DNA from: Camillea tinctor
Taxonomy: Eukaryota > Ascomycota > Sordariomycetes > Xylariales > Xylariaceae
Length of the DNA: 64,000 nt
NCBI GenBank assembly: GCA_022578605.1
Contig: MU394071.1
Coordinates: 1-64,000 of the forward strand
Direction: 5' to 3'
Position 1 is the stretch's first letter. Every line of letters starts with the position of its first letter. The notes beneath the pieces are model-generated. The model ran no database searches. It saw only the letters and a list, made by a program, of their open reading frames with translations, and was not told the origin of the DNA. Position numbers and translations under genes: made by a program. This document shows positions 22,934 through 35,430 of the stretch, piece after piece.

Positions 22934-23119
22934 AACGCACTGCAGCTAGCGGCCCAAAGAAGTAATGCGCCGGCCTAGTTTCAGCTATGCTTGTTATACA
23001 AGCGACTAGGCTATCCCGGGGACTTGCTTATCTGTCGGGACTTCTTTTGTAGGGAGTCAGAATGTGCATACTATTTAGATGGGTAGAAGGACTCACATTG
23101 TTGCCCTCTTGCACGTCTA

Positions 23120-23566
23120 TCAGCAACCCCCCCGCCACAACATCAATCCGATGATCCCTAAGACCCACCAACCGGGCCAGAACATGATCAGAAACAGGCA
23201 ATTGCCGCCAGAGCTTAGGATCAGTGTGAAGAATTCGAACTCGAGCTTTTTCTTAAAGTGTCTTATTCTTTTCGCATTCCATATCGCAAGCCCTACCCTT
23301 TTTAGCGACACGAGTATTATAGACAGCAACTGTACCGATGCGAGGAAGAGTTGGCCTGCGACAATTTGACTCGCAAGGGTACAACGCAGTACGGAATAAG
23401 TGATTTGGAGTAAAAGCAGTATCGATGTAGCACCCAGAAACTGCTGGCATCGAAGGGCAAGGTCGACGACAGGTCCCAAAATCGTGATAATATTGGAACT
23501 GTGCCGGGTCGATGTAGCGGACTCCTTGGTACGGGCTGCAATGATGGCTAGCTTTGGAAATCCCAT
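23120..23566 (-). CDS. Small membrane protein of unknown function, 148 aa
   Basis: Single exon from ATG at 23566 to TGA. It begins MGFPKLAIIAARTKESAT, followed by two long hydrophobic stretches (about residues 31-55 and 65-92). A basic segment RIRHFKKKLEFEFF comes next, then a final aromatic membrane span with FWPGWWVLGIIGLMLW. The pattern predicts three to four transmembrane helices. I believe similar short proteins occur across Sordariomycetes, but I cannot name a function. Overlapping open frames are shadows. Confidence 0.65.
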   Translation of the reverse strand: MGFPKLAIIAARTKESATSTRHSSNIITILGPVVDLALRCQQFLGATSILLLLQITYSVLRCTLASQIVAGQLFLASVQLLSIILVSLKRVGLAIWNAKRIRHFKKKLEFEFFTLILSSGGNCLFLIMFWPGWWVLGIIGLMLWRGGC

Positions 23567-23724
23567 AGCTTCGTGAGTGTTTCCGACGTTCTTAGAGAGT
23601 GATTAGTCCGTGTAGACTTTCAAGGAGGTGGGGTACAAACCTGAAAAAGGTTTCTGGACTGAACTGGATTGGAATATATGCGCGCACATGCATAGATACC
23701 AGGCAAACATATAACCTATCTGTA

Positions 23725-23768
<44 letters not shown>

Positions 23769-25228
23769 CTACATACTCGTCTACTTATATCTTTTGTATT
23801 TGAGGGGATAAAAGTGTTTCAAGTATGGAATATTCTTAGTAGCAACACACCGGCCAATGGGGGCACATCTCCTCTTTACTAGGACGCTATAGACGTACAC
23901 AGGAGGTGGGAACCATGTAGATGTAGTGACCTAACGTAGGATTATTGTAGTGATGATTTATAGAAACATGCTGTTTTTCTCTCCAAACGAAAGCTAACCC
24001 TTGCATGCAAAGAGACATGGTCTACGATTCGAGGGTATTCCGCGCGGTGCGTCGTGCTTCCACCGGTGGGGCTGCACCGTTTCCCCCACACCTAACGGGA
24101 AGAGGGGGAGGATACATAGGGTGATTGAATCATGCCTATCTCGAACATGTAATAAATAATCCATAGACAAAGAGAAGGATGATTGAGGAATCGGCTACCT
24201 ACTCGGTCAGGTCCAATTATGTGCCAGGGAAATATACCATGGGATAGCTTATAACTAGCCTATTTGCCTATGTAGAGGAGGAATTGGCTTTTCGCTTGTG
24301 TTGGTGTAAGTGGTCAGGATGAACGGCTAGCTATTGGCTAGACGACGTGACGCACAGGCCAATTTCCTGGAACGTGCAATAAGACAGCCCCTGATTGGAT
24401 ATGACGAAAAGCCCCGGGACCCCGTACGGCGGAGCAGCGAAGTCACCCGGTCTCCCCCGCCTCCGTATCCGTACAGCCGTACAACGCTAACTACTATCTA
24501 GATGCGAGTAACAGGTGCTTCACACATACAAATCCTGCAGTCTCACTTATGCATTATAACTATATATTTTAAAACCGACAAGGTGATCTCTAACCCTTTG
24601 CAGGCAAACTTCATGTGATTGTGCATGTAATTATTACCTACCCAGATACCAATCTTATCGCAGTAATGGCCATATCCTCCAATAACCCGGTTTCCTAAGT
24701 ATTCGATGAAACGAAAACACATAGATCTAGCTGTAATTAAGCAATAAATTATCAATTTACGCCAGATCATCTATGTAATGTTTAGTGAGGTGAGATTGCC
24801 TCGCTATAGAGGCAGAGAAGATGCTCAGCCCACTGTAACTTGATACATCGGCTAGATTCCTCCTGTTCTTCTGATTATTCCTCCTTACCCCTCATCATTA
24901 TAGCTGTTGCCATTTCCATTACCATTATTATCACGCACGGCACATATATGTGCACAGTCTACCCTTCCCCTTCTCAGCCTCATGACCTCCTGAAGAAATA
25001 TAGGGGAAAGCACGAGAAGCTTCCGAAAAATCTTGAAAATGGGCCTTTGCCTTGAGTCGAATAGTGCAAAAACACAATATGCTCAATGGTTGGACCAAAG
25101 CATCGCAGAGCAGGAAATGTTGGAAATAAATCGAAAACAGCAGGACAAAATAAATTGGTGAAAACTGGTCTAGGACCTAGTACTCTTTGTTAACACGACC
25201 ATGGAACTTGACCAGGGTTCGATTCAAC
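23567..25228. other. Intergenic 1.66 kb with a TG microsatellite, no gene recognised
   Basis: (TG)16 followed by (CG)4 at 23,729-23,768. The remainder is of normal composition with only short chance frames. It separates two minus-strand genes, so it is promoter for the 23.1-kb gene and 3' flank of the next. Confidence 0.6.
23729..23768. repeat. (TG)n/(CG)n microsatellite
   Basis: Sixteen TG dinucleotides directly followed by CG dinucleotides; an alternating purine-pyrimidine tract able to adopt Z-DNA. Confidence 0.95.
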
Positions 25229-25630
25229 CTACCAAAACCTAAAATCGAAGAAGTTGCCCATACTCGAGGACCCAGAATTTCCAAAGCTCTGAGGATGACT
25301 CCACTGCGGGTCCTGGTTGCTGTTCTGGAATCCAGGCTGTTGAGTTATAATGAAATCGTTGTTCTGTCTCGGTAACTGAGCCTGGTTGTCGTAGTTTAGC
25401 ATATTAGGTTGATCGCTGTAGGCAGGCATGGAAGGTAGTGGCATTGTGCTAATATCTGTCTCTAGATTCCCTTGGTTTGGACCTGCTGTTGATGGGATTG
25501 CCTGTCCCACATCAGTACTGAGAAATGGGGAGCTAGACTCTAGACCCGTTTCTCCCCCAAGCGTACCTAGCGCATGAGTGAGTTGATACTGAGGGTATTC
25601 TTGGGGTTGCGGTAGCACATGAGCCTGTTC
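25229..25630 (-). pseudogene. In-frame extension after a TAG stop, Gln/Asn/Ser/Pro-rich
   Basis: Directly after the TAG at 25631-25633 the same frame stays open for 133 codons, to a TAG at 25229. Its composition is protein-like: Gln-Pro and Gln-Asn rich at the start (LPQPQEYPQYQL) and a Phe-rich end (NFFDFRFW). It reads as the former C-terminal tail of the upstream gene, cut off by a single nonsense change (for example CAG to TAG). Alternatives are readthrough or an unusually short 27-nt intron bounded by GTAACA and AACAG. Which applies cannot be decided from sequence alone. Confidence 0.5.
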
Positions 25631-26782
25631 CTAACTGGCACCCTGTGTTACTGCATTCTGGTCTTGGGTTTGGGCGGTCGCTTTCACGCGATGCTCCATC
25701 TTTTTATTAACACTAGCTCTAGCAGACGGCCTCTTCCGTCTTTTAGTATTGGCCGTCTCCCTTTTCAGCGCGGCAGTTGCCTTGTGCTTAGTATTTTGTG
25801 GAATAACGTTGCCTTCGTGGTCCACCAGATTGCCATTCTCGTCACGGGTGATCTCGTCTTTGTGGGCGTGGTACAGACCTATAGCTTGCAATGTGTTTTT
25901 CCCCATGTTTAAGTTGAGATTTACAGATTTTCGCTATGCTATGGGTTAACAACTTTCTAACATTCTAGGCGCCCAAAGTACTTGGAAAAGACAAGAGTTG
26001 TGATGTAAAGATGGGCAAAGGGGGGGGAAATGACTTACGTTAGTCTCTGCTGTTGGGTTCCAGGCTATCCTGGCGATGAACAAGTCCATACACAATACAG
26101 ACCTGCACAGAGCCTTTGACCTCTTGTAAGTGAATTAGTGTATGGATTGCCTTCTATAGTGACCACAACCATACCTTCAGGCCTTCTTCCACGCTTTCAA
26201 AGCGGCTGTAAAAGCCATCAAATTCTTGGTAAATGGGTCCGCCAGAGGTGTACGATGTAGGTAAAGTACAGACGCCGCGTTGGGCATTGATCATAGCGTC
26301 CTATAAACGGTATTAACCTTCAACCCGTAGGGTGAATTTGTATACTCCCAACTTACCAGTAACTTCCACAACGCAAGGTGGACTTCACCTTCGGACCAGC
26401 GAGGTTTTTTCATGATGGCCTTGATAGCATCTGAGTTTTCAGCTTCTACTACATCCTCGGTATTATAAATTGCAATCCATAATCGACGAACTAGCTCTTG
26501 GAGCTCTTGGGGATCACTGGGAATGTCCTCTGCATGAGTGGCTCGCTTGTTTTTTAAAGACAAGTACCGGGCCTCCTTATCACGCATATCATCAAAGTCA
26601 GATATGACGTGTCGAAATATACGCCCATGAGACTTTAAGGCCTCATCTTCCCAGTGAGGGAGTTCCATGTGTGATGACAATTGCCCTTGAAAGGGGATGT
26701 TCATTACTTCTGCTAGACCAGACTCCACGACTGAGGTACGAATGCAAATCCTGTCTAGTATATAGATAAGGTCAGTTATATA
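25631..26782 (-). CDS. Multi-exon protein of unknown function
   Basis: Minus-strand exons by frame and splice signals: about 26782-26357, 26300-26175, 26122-26039 and 25933-25631. All junctions are phase 0 with GT-AG borders (GTAAGTTGG, GTATGGTTG, GTAAGTCAT). The protein has a helical, acidic first part with DILKD-like LIYILDRICIRTSVVESG and MKKPRWSEGEVHLALWKLL. A short DAMINAQRGVCTLP exon follows, then FIARIAWNPTAETN and a Lys/Arg-rich tail (KRETANTKRRKRPSARA) that may be a nuclear signal. The 5' end is unresolved: a further exon may lie at about 27,020-26,980 (ending SASE, then GTATGG). No family recognised. See the separate entry for the frame continuing past the stop. Confidence 0.5.
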
Positions 26783-29588
26783 CTCTCCATAGATTGCAGC
26801 GATGTCATATAAAGTTGCCGATTATATGATAGGGGGTCCAGCCGTAGTAGCAGCGGAGGTGTAGGGGGGGGGGGGGAGGAGCTGTTCGATATAACAAAAT
26901 CATTGCCTTGTTAGGTTATAACAAATAAGCACAACCTATGGCTTGTGATCATGATAATGGCAATGATAATAATGGGTAACAACCATACCTCAGAAGCCGA
27001 ATTGTATTGTGCAATGTCAATGGTGAAAATAGGAAGTGCAAGAGGCGATAGGCAAGAAGAGTTAGTAGAAGTTGCCAGTTAGTAGACGTGAAGTGCACCT
27101 GTTCTGTTGTAGGGTAGACCAAGGTAGAAGCAAAGTCTCACTACTAGTAATGCTTTAGAGTGCACACAGTTTGGAAGTAGGTACCTAGGGAGGGCTGTCC
27201 ACTTCGGAATCCCCTATGGGGAATATTATTGCCTTGCCTTAACCAAGAAACAGAGTAATGGTATTTCCTAAAACAATAGGAATAGCAAATGTGCATCCAA
27301 GAGATAAGGGCAGTGGCAGCTTGCAGATCCCCCGAGACCGAGCTCTCTGTAACCTTGATATGAAATGCTTGTTGAGAGTGCAAGCACATAAACAGGTGTT
27401 GGCCTATCAGTGACTAGAGAAAGTAAGAAGAATCTGCAACTCGACCACGTGAGATCAGTTAGCTAGTAAAGAATGGAAAGGGAATGTGCAGATATTGTTT
27501 GGGTTTTGGTCATTGTAGATATATAACTCCGTGATGGGTAAAGAATGGAGTGGATGCAGGTGGTGATGTGCGGGCCAAAAAGAGGAGGAGGGAAGATAGT
27601 AGTAGTAGTAGTAGTTAGGTAGTAATGGATAGGTGCTAGGATTTGAAAGGTACAGCATGTGTAGCTTAGCGTGAGCATAATGGACAGCAAGCAAACGCTG
27701 ATTGCACAAGAGAAGGAAAGAAGAAAGAAAAAGAACAATAAATGCACCTAGGTACCTGGGTACCTGGGTAGCATACTGCAGTGGCAGCATTGCTATAATA
27801 ACATGGGGGAAGGTCCGCTAAGTACTTACTTACTTACCTGGTTTATTAATGGAAAGAACAGGTGCCACCTGATGATTACACTGTACCTATACCTACTCAG
27901 GTAAGTATGGTAGGTATAGTAGGTATAGTAGGTATGGTGTAAGCCAACTAAAAGCAGGAAAGAGGAGAGAAGCCTAGGTGGAAATATCTAGGTTTCAAGC
28001 CAAGAGTTTTCTCAGGTCAAGTAGGTAACGAGCAATACTCAAAGCCGGGGGTTGTGTTGGTACGAGTTGTTGGAATATGAACGTTACTGAGCTTGTGAAG
28101 AAGGCAATGAGAAATAACTACTATGGTATTTATAGTATTTGCACTGCTGGAAATGGTGAGGTGTGATTGGTAGCTAAGAAGGTTATGTTAAATGTACTCA
28201 GCTCCTCTCCATGAACGTAATACCGGTTGTATTATGGGCAGGAGTTTGCGGGCAGGTCCTTCAAGTCTATTGGTCTAAACGGGTACTTGGGTAGTCTGTG
28301 ATTGCCTCAAGCGCGTCAAGCATCTGCTAGGAGGGATGGTCTGATAAAGCCCAGATCCTCCAGGCGAATGGGGCCGCGGTATATGTTGGGATGAATAGAG
28401 ATAGATGACTACGAATGAGTGCAGCTTATAGAATACCAGGTGACCTAGGCAGGCAATCTTGCTGGGACTCGTGATTTGGAAGATGCTTAGCTTCCAAGTA
28501 CTGTGGGTTTCCTAAGGATGTTGCTGGGGAGGGGCAGCTTCGTGAGTCAGTAATCCTGAACGATGGGATCGAAAATATCGAGATCCATTAGAGGAAGGAA
28601 GGTGATTTAATGACAGTCCCCAAACTTAACCTACACGGCTTCATGCCTGCCTACATGCACTCTATTTGGAGATATTACATATATACATACATATATACAT
28701 ACCTACATATATAATCTTTAGCCAAGTCAAATAGCTTGCCCTGTTCGAGCTGACCGAGTCGATATTGTGTGTTGGATAGGCTATAAGAGAATTCATTGTT
28801 ATGATCCCCTCTTGAGCCGGACTTCGGAGCTGCCTTTTGGCACACATGTGCATGTCAATCTCCGACCTAGCTGAAGTCGTTTTGATATCTGCCCCGGCCC
28901 TGAATACGCCATAGGTATGGTATATAGTAAAATCTACAGAGTCGAGTCCTGCCCCTGCATGGGCTGGTTCAAAGAAGAGATTAAGAAGCTCTATATTCCT
29001 CTAGGTTAGATGTACTGATCATGACGACATTTGTGTGGGTTGGAATGCGGGTGGATTCATAAGCTTGCAAGTCTCCTCTGAAAGTGATGAGCATCTCAAT
29101 TCGTGATGGTAGCTGAATCATACTGGGTCATTCACTACTTGGCCTAGTTGGGAAGAGGAATAATCGGGCTCTAGCTAGGATAGCGCAGAGAGTTATTCTC
29201 TGGCCTGATTAGCTATGGATTAGACGTGTATACTTTTTGCCCCTGCATTGTATGCTTTAAAAGGCATAGAGGCGTGAAACTTCTATTGCCGCCACAGCTC
29301 CATAACCCCTTCATCGGAAGCAAGCTCTTCCTCGATGTATCCGGGACGTACCGCATGTGACCCCTATGCAGATACAACAAGAAACAGAAGCTTCCTGAGT
29401 TATACGAAGAATTAAGCAGCTAGGTTTCGTGTGCCTGGGAATATTTTTTGGGAATATCCTGTCCTCTAGCTGTTTGATGCACATTGACTATGAGAGAGAG
29501 ATGGGGGAAAAAAGAAGGGGGGGGGGGGGGGGAGGGGGCACATATGATAGGAGGATTTGACCATTCTTATTTGTAGGTCGAAGCTGAT
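26783..29588. other. 2.8-kb intergenic region, no convincing gene
   Basis: Contains a G13 run (26,865-26,877), short AGT repeats near 27,600, TAGGTA-type repeats near 27,900 and a G-run of about 16 near 29,519. Open frames of 60-110 codons overlap these low-complexity tracts and lack family features. Confidence 0.55.
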
Positions 29589-30847
29589 TCACCAATTCCT
29601 CCGTCCGCCACGGCCTCGGCCGCCGAATCCACCACCGCCGCCGCCGCCGCCACCTCCGCCCCGACCCATGTTTTGGTCATAACCAAAATTCTGGCCTTGA
29701 TGACCGGCAAAGGCCTGACCAGCCCCACTGAAATTCTGGTTTTGACCACCCTGACCTCCAGCAGCATTGCCCCCCGTGTTTTGCATACCCGCAAACATAG
29801 CGGACATTGCCGAGGGGTCCATCTGGCTTGGGTCCATACCAGATGCCATCATCTGCTGCATCATCGCCTGCATCTCCGGAGGAATACCGTCCATTCCAGG
29901 CATGTTCGGCATAGAAGGGGCTCCGCCACCACCGCCCATACCGGGCATGCCGCCCATCATCATCATCTGCATCTCCTCCATCATCTTTTTGTTATTCTGG
30001 GCTATGGCATCCTGGCTGTACTCGCCGCGTACATTGTCCTGCTTCGCAGCATACAAAGCCCATGTAAACTCATCAAAGCCGTAGTTGAAGTAATCGCTGA
30101 GGTCGGTGCCAGGTTTTCTCCAGGGCTTATCATTCTCGGGAAGATCTGGCAAGGATGGTTTAGTCGTTCGGAGCAGAGCCAGAGCCTGATAGATCGGATT
30201 GAGCGAGTAGAAAATGACTAACCTTCATCAATATTCACTTGGGTAATAGGCTTTCCCGTGGGCTTGTAGACTGGTATCGCATTGACGTCTATCTTGGAGG
30301 TTGACACCGCGGGCAGGTCGGCACCCGAGACCGCTTTGGGGGTGTCTTCTTTCTTGACAGCGGGCTTTGTAGCAGTATCGCTTGATGCGGACCGTTGCGG
30401 TATGTTTCTAATGTCGCTATAGCGGGATTGTCTGCGTTGTTAGTGAGGAACTGTTAGCAGGGCATCTAGAGAGGGGAGGGGTGCTGGTAATGGAAGGAAG
30501 CTTACGTCGGCGGAGGTGCTTTTGTACCATCTTTACGTTCGGTAATGATATCTATGTCCTTGGTGCATTGTGTTAGTGGACTAGAACCGTCCAAGGTGGT
30601 GGGGTTGGGAGCAGTGAAATCAACATACAGAGTCATCTTCTTCCATATCTGTACCCTCGTCTTCCTCCTCTCCTTCTTCGAGATCTTCATCTTGGGTTTG
30701 GTGTTGCTCCGCGGATGCAACAGTGCCGTCGACAGGATCCGCAGCGGCGGTTGTGGCTGTAGTTGATGTTGTGGGTGTTGCAGTAGGAATTGTAGCGGCG
30801 ATGGGCTCCTCGGGAGCATAGAAATCATCATCATCGTCTATCTCCAT
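29589..30847 (-). CDS. fip1: Fip1, subunit of the mRNA cleavage and polyadenylation factor
   Basis: Fip1 tethers poly(A) polymerase to the cleavage/polyadenylation machinery in the nucleus. Exons 30847-30629, 30558-30506, 30431-30223 and 30145-29589 total 1038 nt, 345 aa, with GT-AG introns. The order matches fungal Fip1: an acidic N-terminus ([15 protein letters not shown], then a Glu/Asp-rich tract), the short [18 protein letters not shown] block, and a central region with [18 protein letters not shown]. Next comes the diagnostic Fip1 motif [20 protein letters not shown] and [10 protein letters not shown] at about 165-200. The C-terminus is disordered, Met/Gly/Pro-rich, and ends in a poly-Gly and RG-rich tail ([11 protein letters not shown]). 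It is divergent from Nup49 across a 780-bp promoter. Confidence 0.93.
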
Positions 30848-30905
30848 GTTGAATCGCGTACGGTGTGGGTTTTGACGTGGTAAATATAACTTATGTAACC
30901 TCGGG

Positions 30906-30976
<71 letters not shown>

Positions 30977-31624
30977 TTGACGTAGATGTAGAGACGAGGC
31001 TGAGAGGAATCGAATTGCGTTTTTAGAAGACTCTCAGGCTCTCTAACTTTAAGTAGGTACCTGTAACCTGCCTGTCTGCCTGTATCTTGTGTGGAGCTGC
31101 ACCTGCATGTGTACACTAACCTAGCTGACTATTATGTACGGAGTACTACGTAGCGTAGCCAATTGTAGTAGATAGCGGGACTAATGAATGCGCTAAGCTG
31201 GTAGGCTGGGTAGGTACTTAAAGCTTGGACCCACTCATCCATCTTACCTACCTGTCTACTACCTAAAACCTAGTTATGTAGCTGTGTAGGTACATAGCAG
31301 CTAAATTTTTATGTAGTTAGACCCTTCGACCGCTACATATAACTATGTTCCATGTAATAAACCGAGTTATTCCAACTAACCCCCCCCCCCCCCAAAAAAA
31401 AAATCAACAACAAGGAGAGACCAACGAAAAAAAAAAAAACCAATAAATAATAAATAACCAAGACATCATCAAATCAAATTACATTCCTGTGCTCACGCGC
31501 GTGTTACGCCGCCACCCGTTGCCAACTCTCGCAATTAGAGAACTTGTAGCGATAACAACGACAGTAGCAAGTAACATTACCTACCTAGGTGCTCATCTCA
31601 TAGTCTGACCGACACCCGCATGCC
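30848..31624. promoter_or_regulatory. Divergent promoter region between fip1 and nup49
   Basis: 777 bp between two divergent start codons. It contains a (TG)33 tract (30,909-30,975), several TAGGTA/TACCTA motifs and an adjoining C-run and A-run at 31,381-31,402. The short frame across the TG repeat (encoding Thr-His repeats on the minus strand) is an artefact. Confidence 0.6.
30909..30975. repeat. (TG)n microsatellite
   Basis: About 33 uninterrupted TG dinucleotides in the 5' region of fip1. Confidence 0.97.
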
Positions 31625-33241
31625 ATGGCCCTATTCAGGTCCGCCAGTGGTCCTGGAGGGTTGAGCATCAACACATCGTCGGCCAACATGTTGTAGGTTT
31701 AACCTATTTTCCTATCCTCCCTTGCTGGTTTCAAAACCTAAAACCATGGCATGCCGTATCTCGGAACCTAACCAAGACTGACTCGTAACAGTGGTTCAAC
31801 TTCCAGCAGCAGCCAGCCTCCCGCCCCGGGAGGTCTGTTTGCATCTACTCCGAAAACCGGTGGTGGTTTATTTAGCAACGCATCGTCTTCCAACACCACC
31901 TCCTCCTCACAACCGCAGCAGACGCCTTCCCTATCCTTGTTTGGCGCCGCCTCAACCACAGCTACGAGCCAACCTCAGTCTACCGCAACAACCCAGGCCC
32001 AACCCACAACCGGAGGGTTGTTTGGCACATCTGCCTCAACCTCGCAACCGCAACAGTCAGCTGCTGGTGGCCTGTTTGGAGGTGCGAGTGCCGCTGCCTC
32101 TTCTCAACCCCAGCAATCTGGTGGCCTATTCGGGACCACGTTACAGAATCAATCCCAGCCTCAGGGACAGGCTCAGAGTACGGGTGGATTGTTCGGACAG
32201 GCAGCTACGGGCACTACAGGGGGAGGCTTGTTTGGGAACGCTTCGAGTATATCCCAACCAACAAATACTACTGGAGGGAATAGTTTCCTTGGGCAGCAGG
32301 GTCAACAAAAGCCTGGCCTTTTGTAAGTGATTGAAACACGCATCTTATGCTGTACCCACCAACTAATGTCACGCAGTGGCAGTCTCAGCCAGCAAACCCA
32401 GAGCCAGACCAATCCTCTCGGTCAGACCCAACAGCCGCCTACCATGGGGTTGGGTGGTTCTCTTGGGATCGGGTTGACCATGGGCCAGTCGACGTCGGCT
32501 CAATCCGTACCTGGTGTGCGCATTGATTATAACAACATCAAAGGCACCACCCGCTTCAACGATCTCCAGGAGGATATACAGAAGTCGATTGAACAGATTG
32601 ACCGTTTCATCCAGGAGCAGGTTTCCCACGAGAGAGAGATTGAGGGCATGATGCCTCGTCATGGTGACATGCTCGAAAGTATCCCTAACGATGTCAAGTT
32701 TGTCGCGAGGAAGTACGATGGTGCACGCAGTGCTCTAGAATCTGCTGCTCAGGCCATCGACTCTGCCCGGGTACTGGTCAACCAAGATGCAGATCATGCA
32801 CGCCTCTGTTTCCGTGCTATCGATAACCTGAAGCTCCCGCAACAGTACCATACCTCTGGCTTCTGGTCGCCAAGACAACAGGCACCGGGCACCGCAAACA
32901 CGGAAACCGATGGGCAAGATCTTGTTGGCTTCTTCTCCAAGACGGCAGACGACATGTCCGATCAGATGAAGAAATATGACAGGAACCTAACCGATATAGA
33001 GACGCACATGCATGCTGTCAATGATAACCTCGGCGATCAGTTACAGAGGATAATGGCTATCCGAAACGGTACCGTTTCCGGGACGGACGAGAAGGTACAG
33101 GAGCTAGTTGCAGTACTCCGAGACTTCGAGCAGGGTATACTGAAAGTCGCTGGAGACGTGGGTAGCGCGAGAGAGGGTATGACCCGACTACAACTAGGAG
33201 ACTTCATGGGTAGTGATGGGTACCGCGGTGGTGTATATTAA
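31625..33241 (+). CDS. nup49: Nup49, FG-repeat nucleoporin of the central channel
   Basis: Nup49 forms, with Nsp1 and Nup57, the central transport channel of the nuclear pore. Exons 31625-31692, 31792-32322 and 32377-33241 total 1464 nt, 487 aa. Both introns split a TTT Phe codon so that splicing creates FG (NMFGS, GLFGS). The first half is GLFG/FG-repeat sequence with Gln/Ser/Thr spacers (GGLFGTS, GGLFGGAS, GGLFGQAAT). The second half is a coiled coil beginning at the family signature VPGVRIDYNNIKGTTRFNDL, then EDIQKSIEQIDRFIQEQ and a final basic/acidic helical region. Start is the first ATG (MALFRSASGPGGLS). Branch site CCTAAC precedes the first acceptor. Confidence 0.93.
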
Positions 33242-33611
33242 TTTTAATGAGCACCTAGTTGGCATGTGATTGCCATGCATTTACTCAGTCTTCTATTCGT
33301 GGCTTAGATACCCTGTTTGTATTTAATAACAAAATATTGCTAGAAGTGCCAAGGTCTTTCGTTCCATCAGTGTACTTGTATTGAGATTCTACCATTATAT
33401 CCAAGTAAGGCGGCTCCGCTACATCAACAATTCGTAATAGGGTTAAGGGAAATCATTCCATACATGCGATATTAAGAAGCTACCTATAGAAGAGGCGAGA
33501 CCATAAGAATTAGGGTTTGCGAAGAAGTACCTCCCTTTTTTGGGGGGGGAGGGGAGGAGGGGAGGAGAAGGGGGGTTAAATCTATGATGGGTAGGCAAGC
33601 ACCCGTCCCTA
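33242..33611. other. Convergent 3' spacer, 370 bp
   Basis: Lies between the stop codons of two convergent genes. Contains a G-rich run near 33,541-33,580; nothing else seen. Confidence 0.6.
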
Positions 33612-34558
33612 TCACTTCGTTACCAGCAAGACCCTCCACCGCCAACCTTTCAATACTTTGAGATCATCTTCTCCGATGGTCTGATCACCAGCCTCAATCT
33701 TGGTAGCAAGCTTCTTCAGCCTCTTGGAGACCGTCCTAGCGACCCTAAGCGATACCTCGCTCTCAAAAACATACAGGACGGCTAGGACGAAGAAAGCTAG
33801 GGACGCGAAGCCACCTTTGCCATGGACTGTGCTGAGGATCCGCGCAATCAACGACTTGCTTCGTCGGAAGGCGTACTCGGTATCATTAGATTCTTTGTCT
33901 TTTGAGGAGCGTCGGAATAGTTTCCGGACGGCGGGTATTAGGGAGGCTCTAGATAGCAAACGTGAGCGGTTCTGGACAGACACGGGACGCACGCCTTTTT
34001 TTTTTTTTTTTTTCAATATGATATCGTATTGGTGAATATACGGCCACGGCATGCTATGTATTTGAGCTTGGAGCGCCAGGGTGAGGCAAGAAGCAGAGTA
34101 TAGATTACCGGAGAAATAATGTGGTGAAGAAGGGGAAGGGACAGTAGAAAACAGGAGCGAGTAAGATAGAAATAGAAATTAGGTAGGACTTACACAACAC
34201 CCCCAAGGATCCAATGTCGCCAACGATCCGACTCAGCTTCCTTAACTAGAGTCGAAACCTCGCGGCGTAGGTTGTGCAGGTCGCCAAGGACAAGGTCCTG
34301 CTGGGCACGCAGCCGGCCGTCGTCGCCGTCGTCGTAGTACCGTCGGCGGCTCTGCAGCGTCGCGTATTCGCGAAGCGAATATTCGCAAGCCGCCTTAGTG
34401 GTGCGCAGGTCAGTTGGTGGCGCTGTCCCCGTTAAGCTCGTGAACGAACGCTCGAGACGGGCTTCCGGCGGCGCTAACGCTGCTGAGTATGATGACTTCG
34501 GGGTGGGTTGAGAGGCGGCTGCTGCACCAGCAATAGTGGTAGCGGGAGGATACTCCAT
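33612..34558 (-). CDS. Conserved-looking protein with coiled coil and membrane span, unknown function
   Basis: Two exons, 34558-34194 and 33948-33612, 702 nt, 233 aa. The junction rebuilds GGVVASLIPAVRKLFRR, a natural hydrophobic-to-basic continuation, which supports the splice. The N-terminus MEYPPATTIAG is Ala/Pro/Ser-rich. A heptad-like helix LVLGDLHNLRREVSTLVKEA follows, with WRHWILGG before the intron. The second exon has RRSSKDKESNDTEYAFRRSKSL, a probable transmembrane segment FASLAFFVLAVLYVF, a basic amphipathic helix and the end GWRWRVLLVTK. The likely location is a membrane. No named family recognised. The T-run at 33,997-34,013 lies inside the intron. Confidence 0.7.
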
Positions 34559-35430
34559 TATATGTAGTATAAGAGTGGCGACTAGCAAACAGAACGAATC
34601 GTGACGGACAGGTCAAGTCTTAGGTCTGAATAGGACGGACGTATGTAAAGTAATAATCTATGACCGGCAATCTGCGTGGTTGGTTGCTATGCGGTGCCTT
34701 TGGAAGAGAGAAGCACATTCACTCATGAGCCTGTGAACCTTTTAGAAAGGTATGTAGAGGTTATAATGAGTGGGTAAGAATATGTGAAATAGGCATGAGA
34801 CGGAGATGAAGCGGCTGTGTTCTCTCTCTCTCTCTCTCTTTCCCTCTCTCTTTTTCTCTCTCTGTGTGTGTGTATGTGTCCCTTACACGCATACATCAAT
34901 GAGAAAACAAGTTTCTAAAGATGAGGTGACTAGGTCTCTAAGGGACGGGAGAGAGGCAACACAAAATGGTGGCTGGATTCGCGGGGTCAGCGGCTGAGAA
35001 TGTAACTAAATAGGTAGCTGGAGAGAGAAAATAGGTATAGCTCTGGGGAATTCCGGGATTCGCCCGTACAATACTTGGCGCAGAACTAACGACGCTGCGA
35101 CGCCATGTGAGGTTACATCCATCTGCATAACCGAACAGCTGACAAGGTACGTCCAAGCCTGTCTTCTATTCGTGATATTTTATTACAGGGTATCTAAACC
35201 TACATAGTACTTGCGCAGATATTCAAGTTCTGGTAGCAATCTTGCCTCTAACCTTGCTACTATATACTATCCCTTTCCCTTGTCACTTATATGAGACCCA
35301 GTATATAGGATAAATAGGTTGGTCTTGTTTTAAGGATTTAGATATGAATTGAAGTATTGATGTATCTATTGACTTATATACGGATGGAGGGATGTATCTG
35401 GTAGTATGAAGATACCTATACCTCAGTTCC
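34559..35430. other. Intergenic, 870 bp, CT-rich microsatellite, no gene
   Basis: (TC)n with interruptions at 34,820-34,862 and a short TG run after it. Otherwise ordinary sequence between two minus-strand genes. Confidence 0.6.

Noticed and set aside
27455..27790. Two overlapping minus-strand frames rich in Tyr/Thr/Leu
   Set aside because: Caused by an AGT-repeat and A/G-rich tracts; no family features.
30838..31116. Minus frame with Thr-His repeats
   Set aside because: Translation of the TG microsatellite upstream of fip1.
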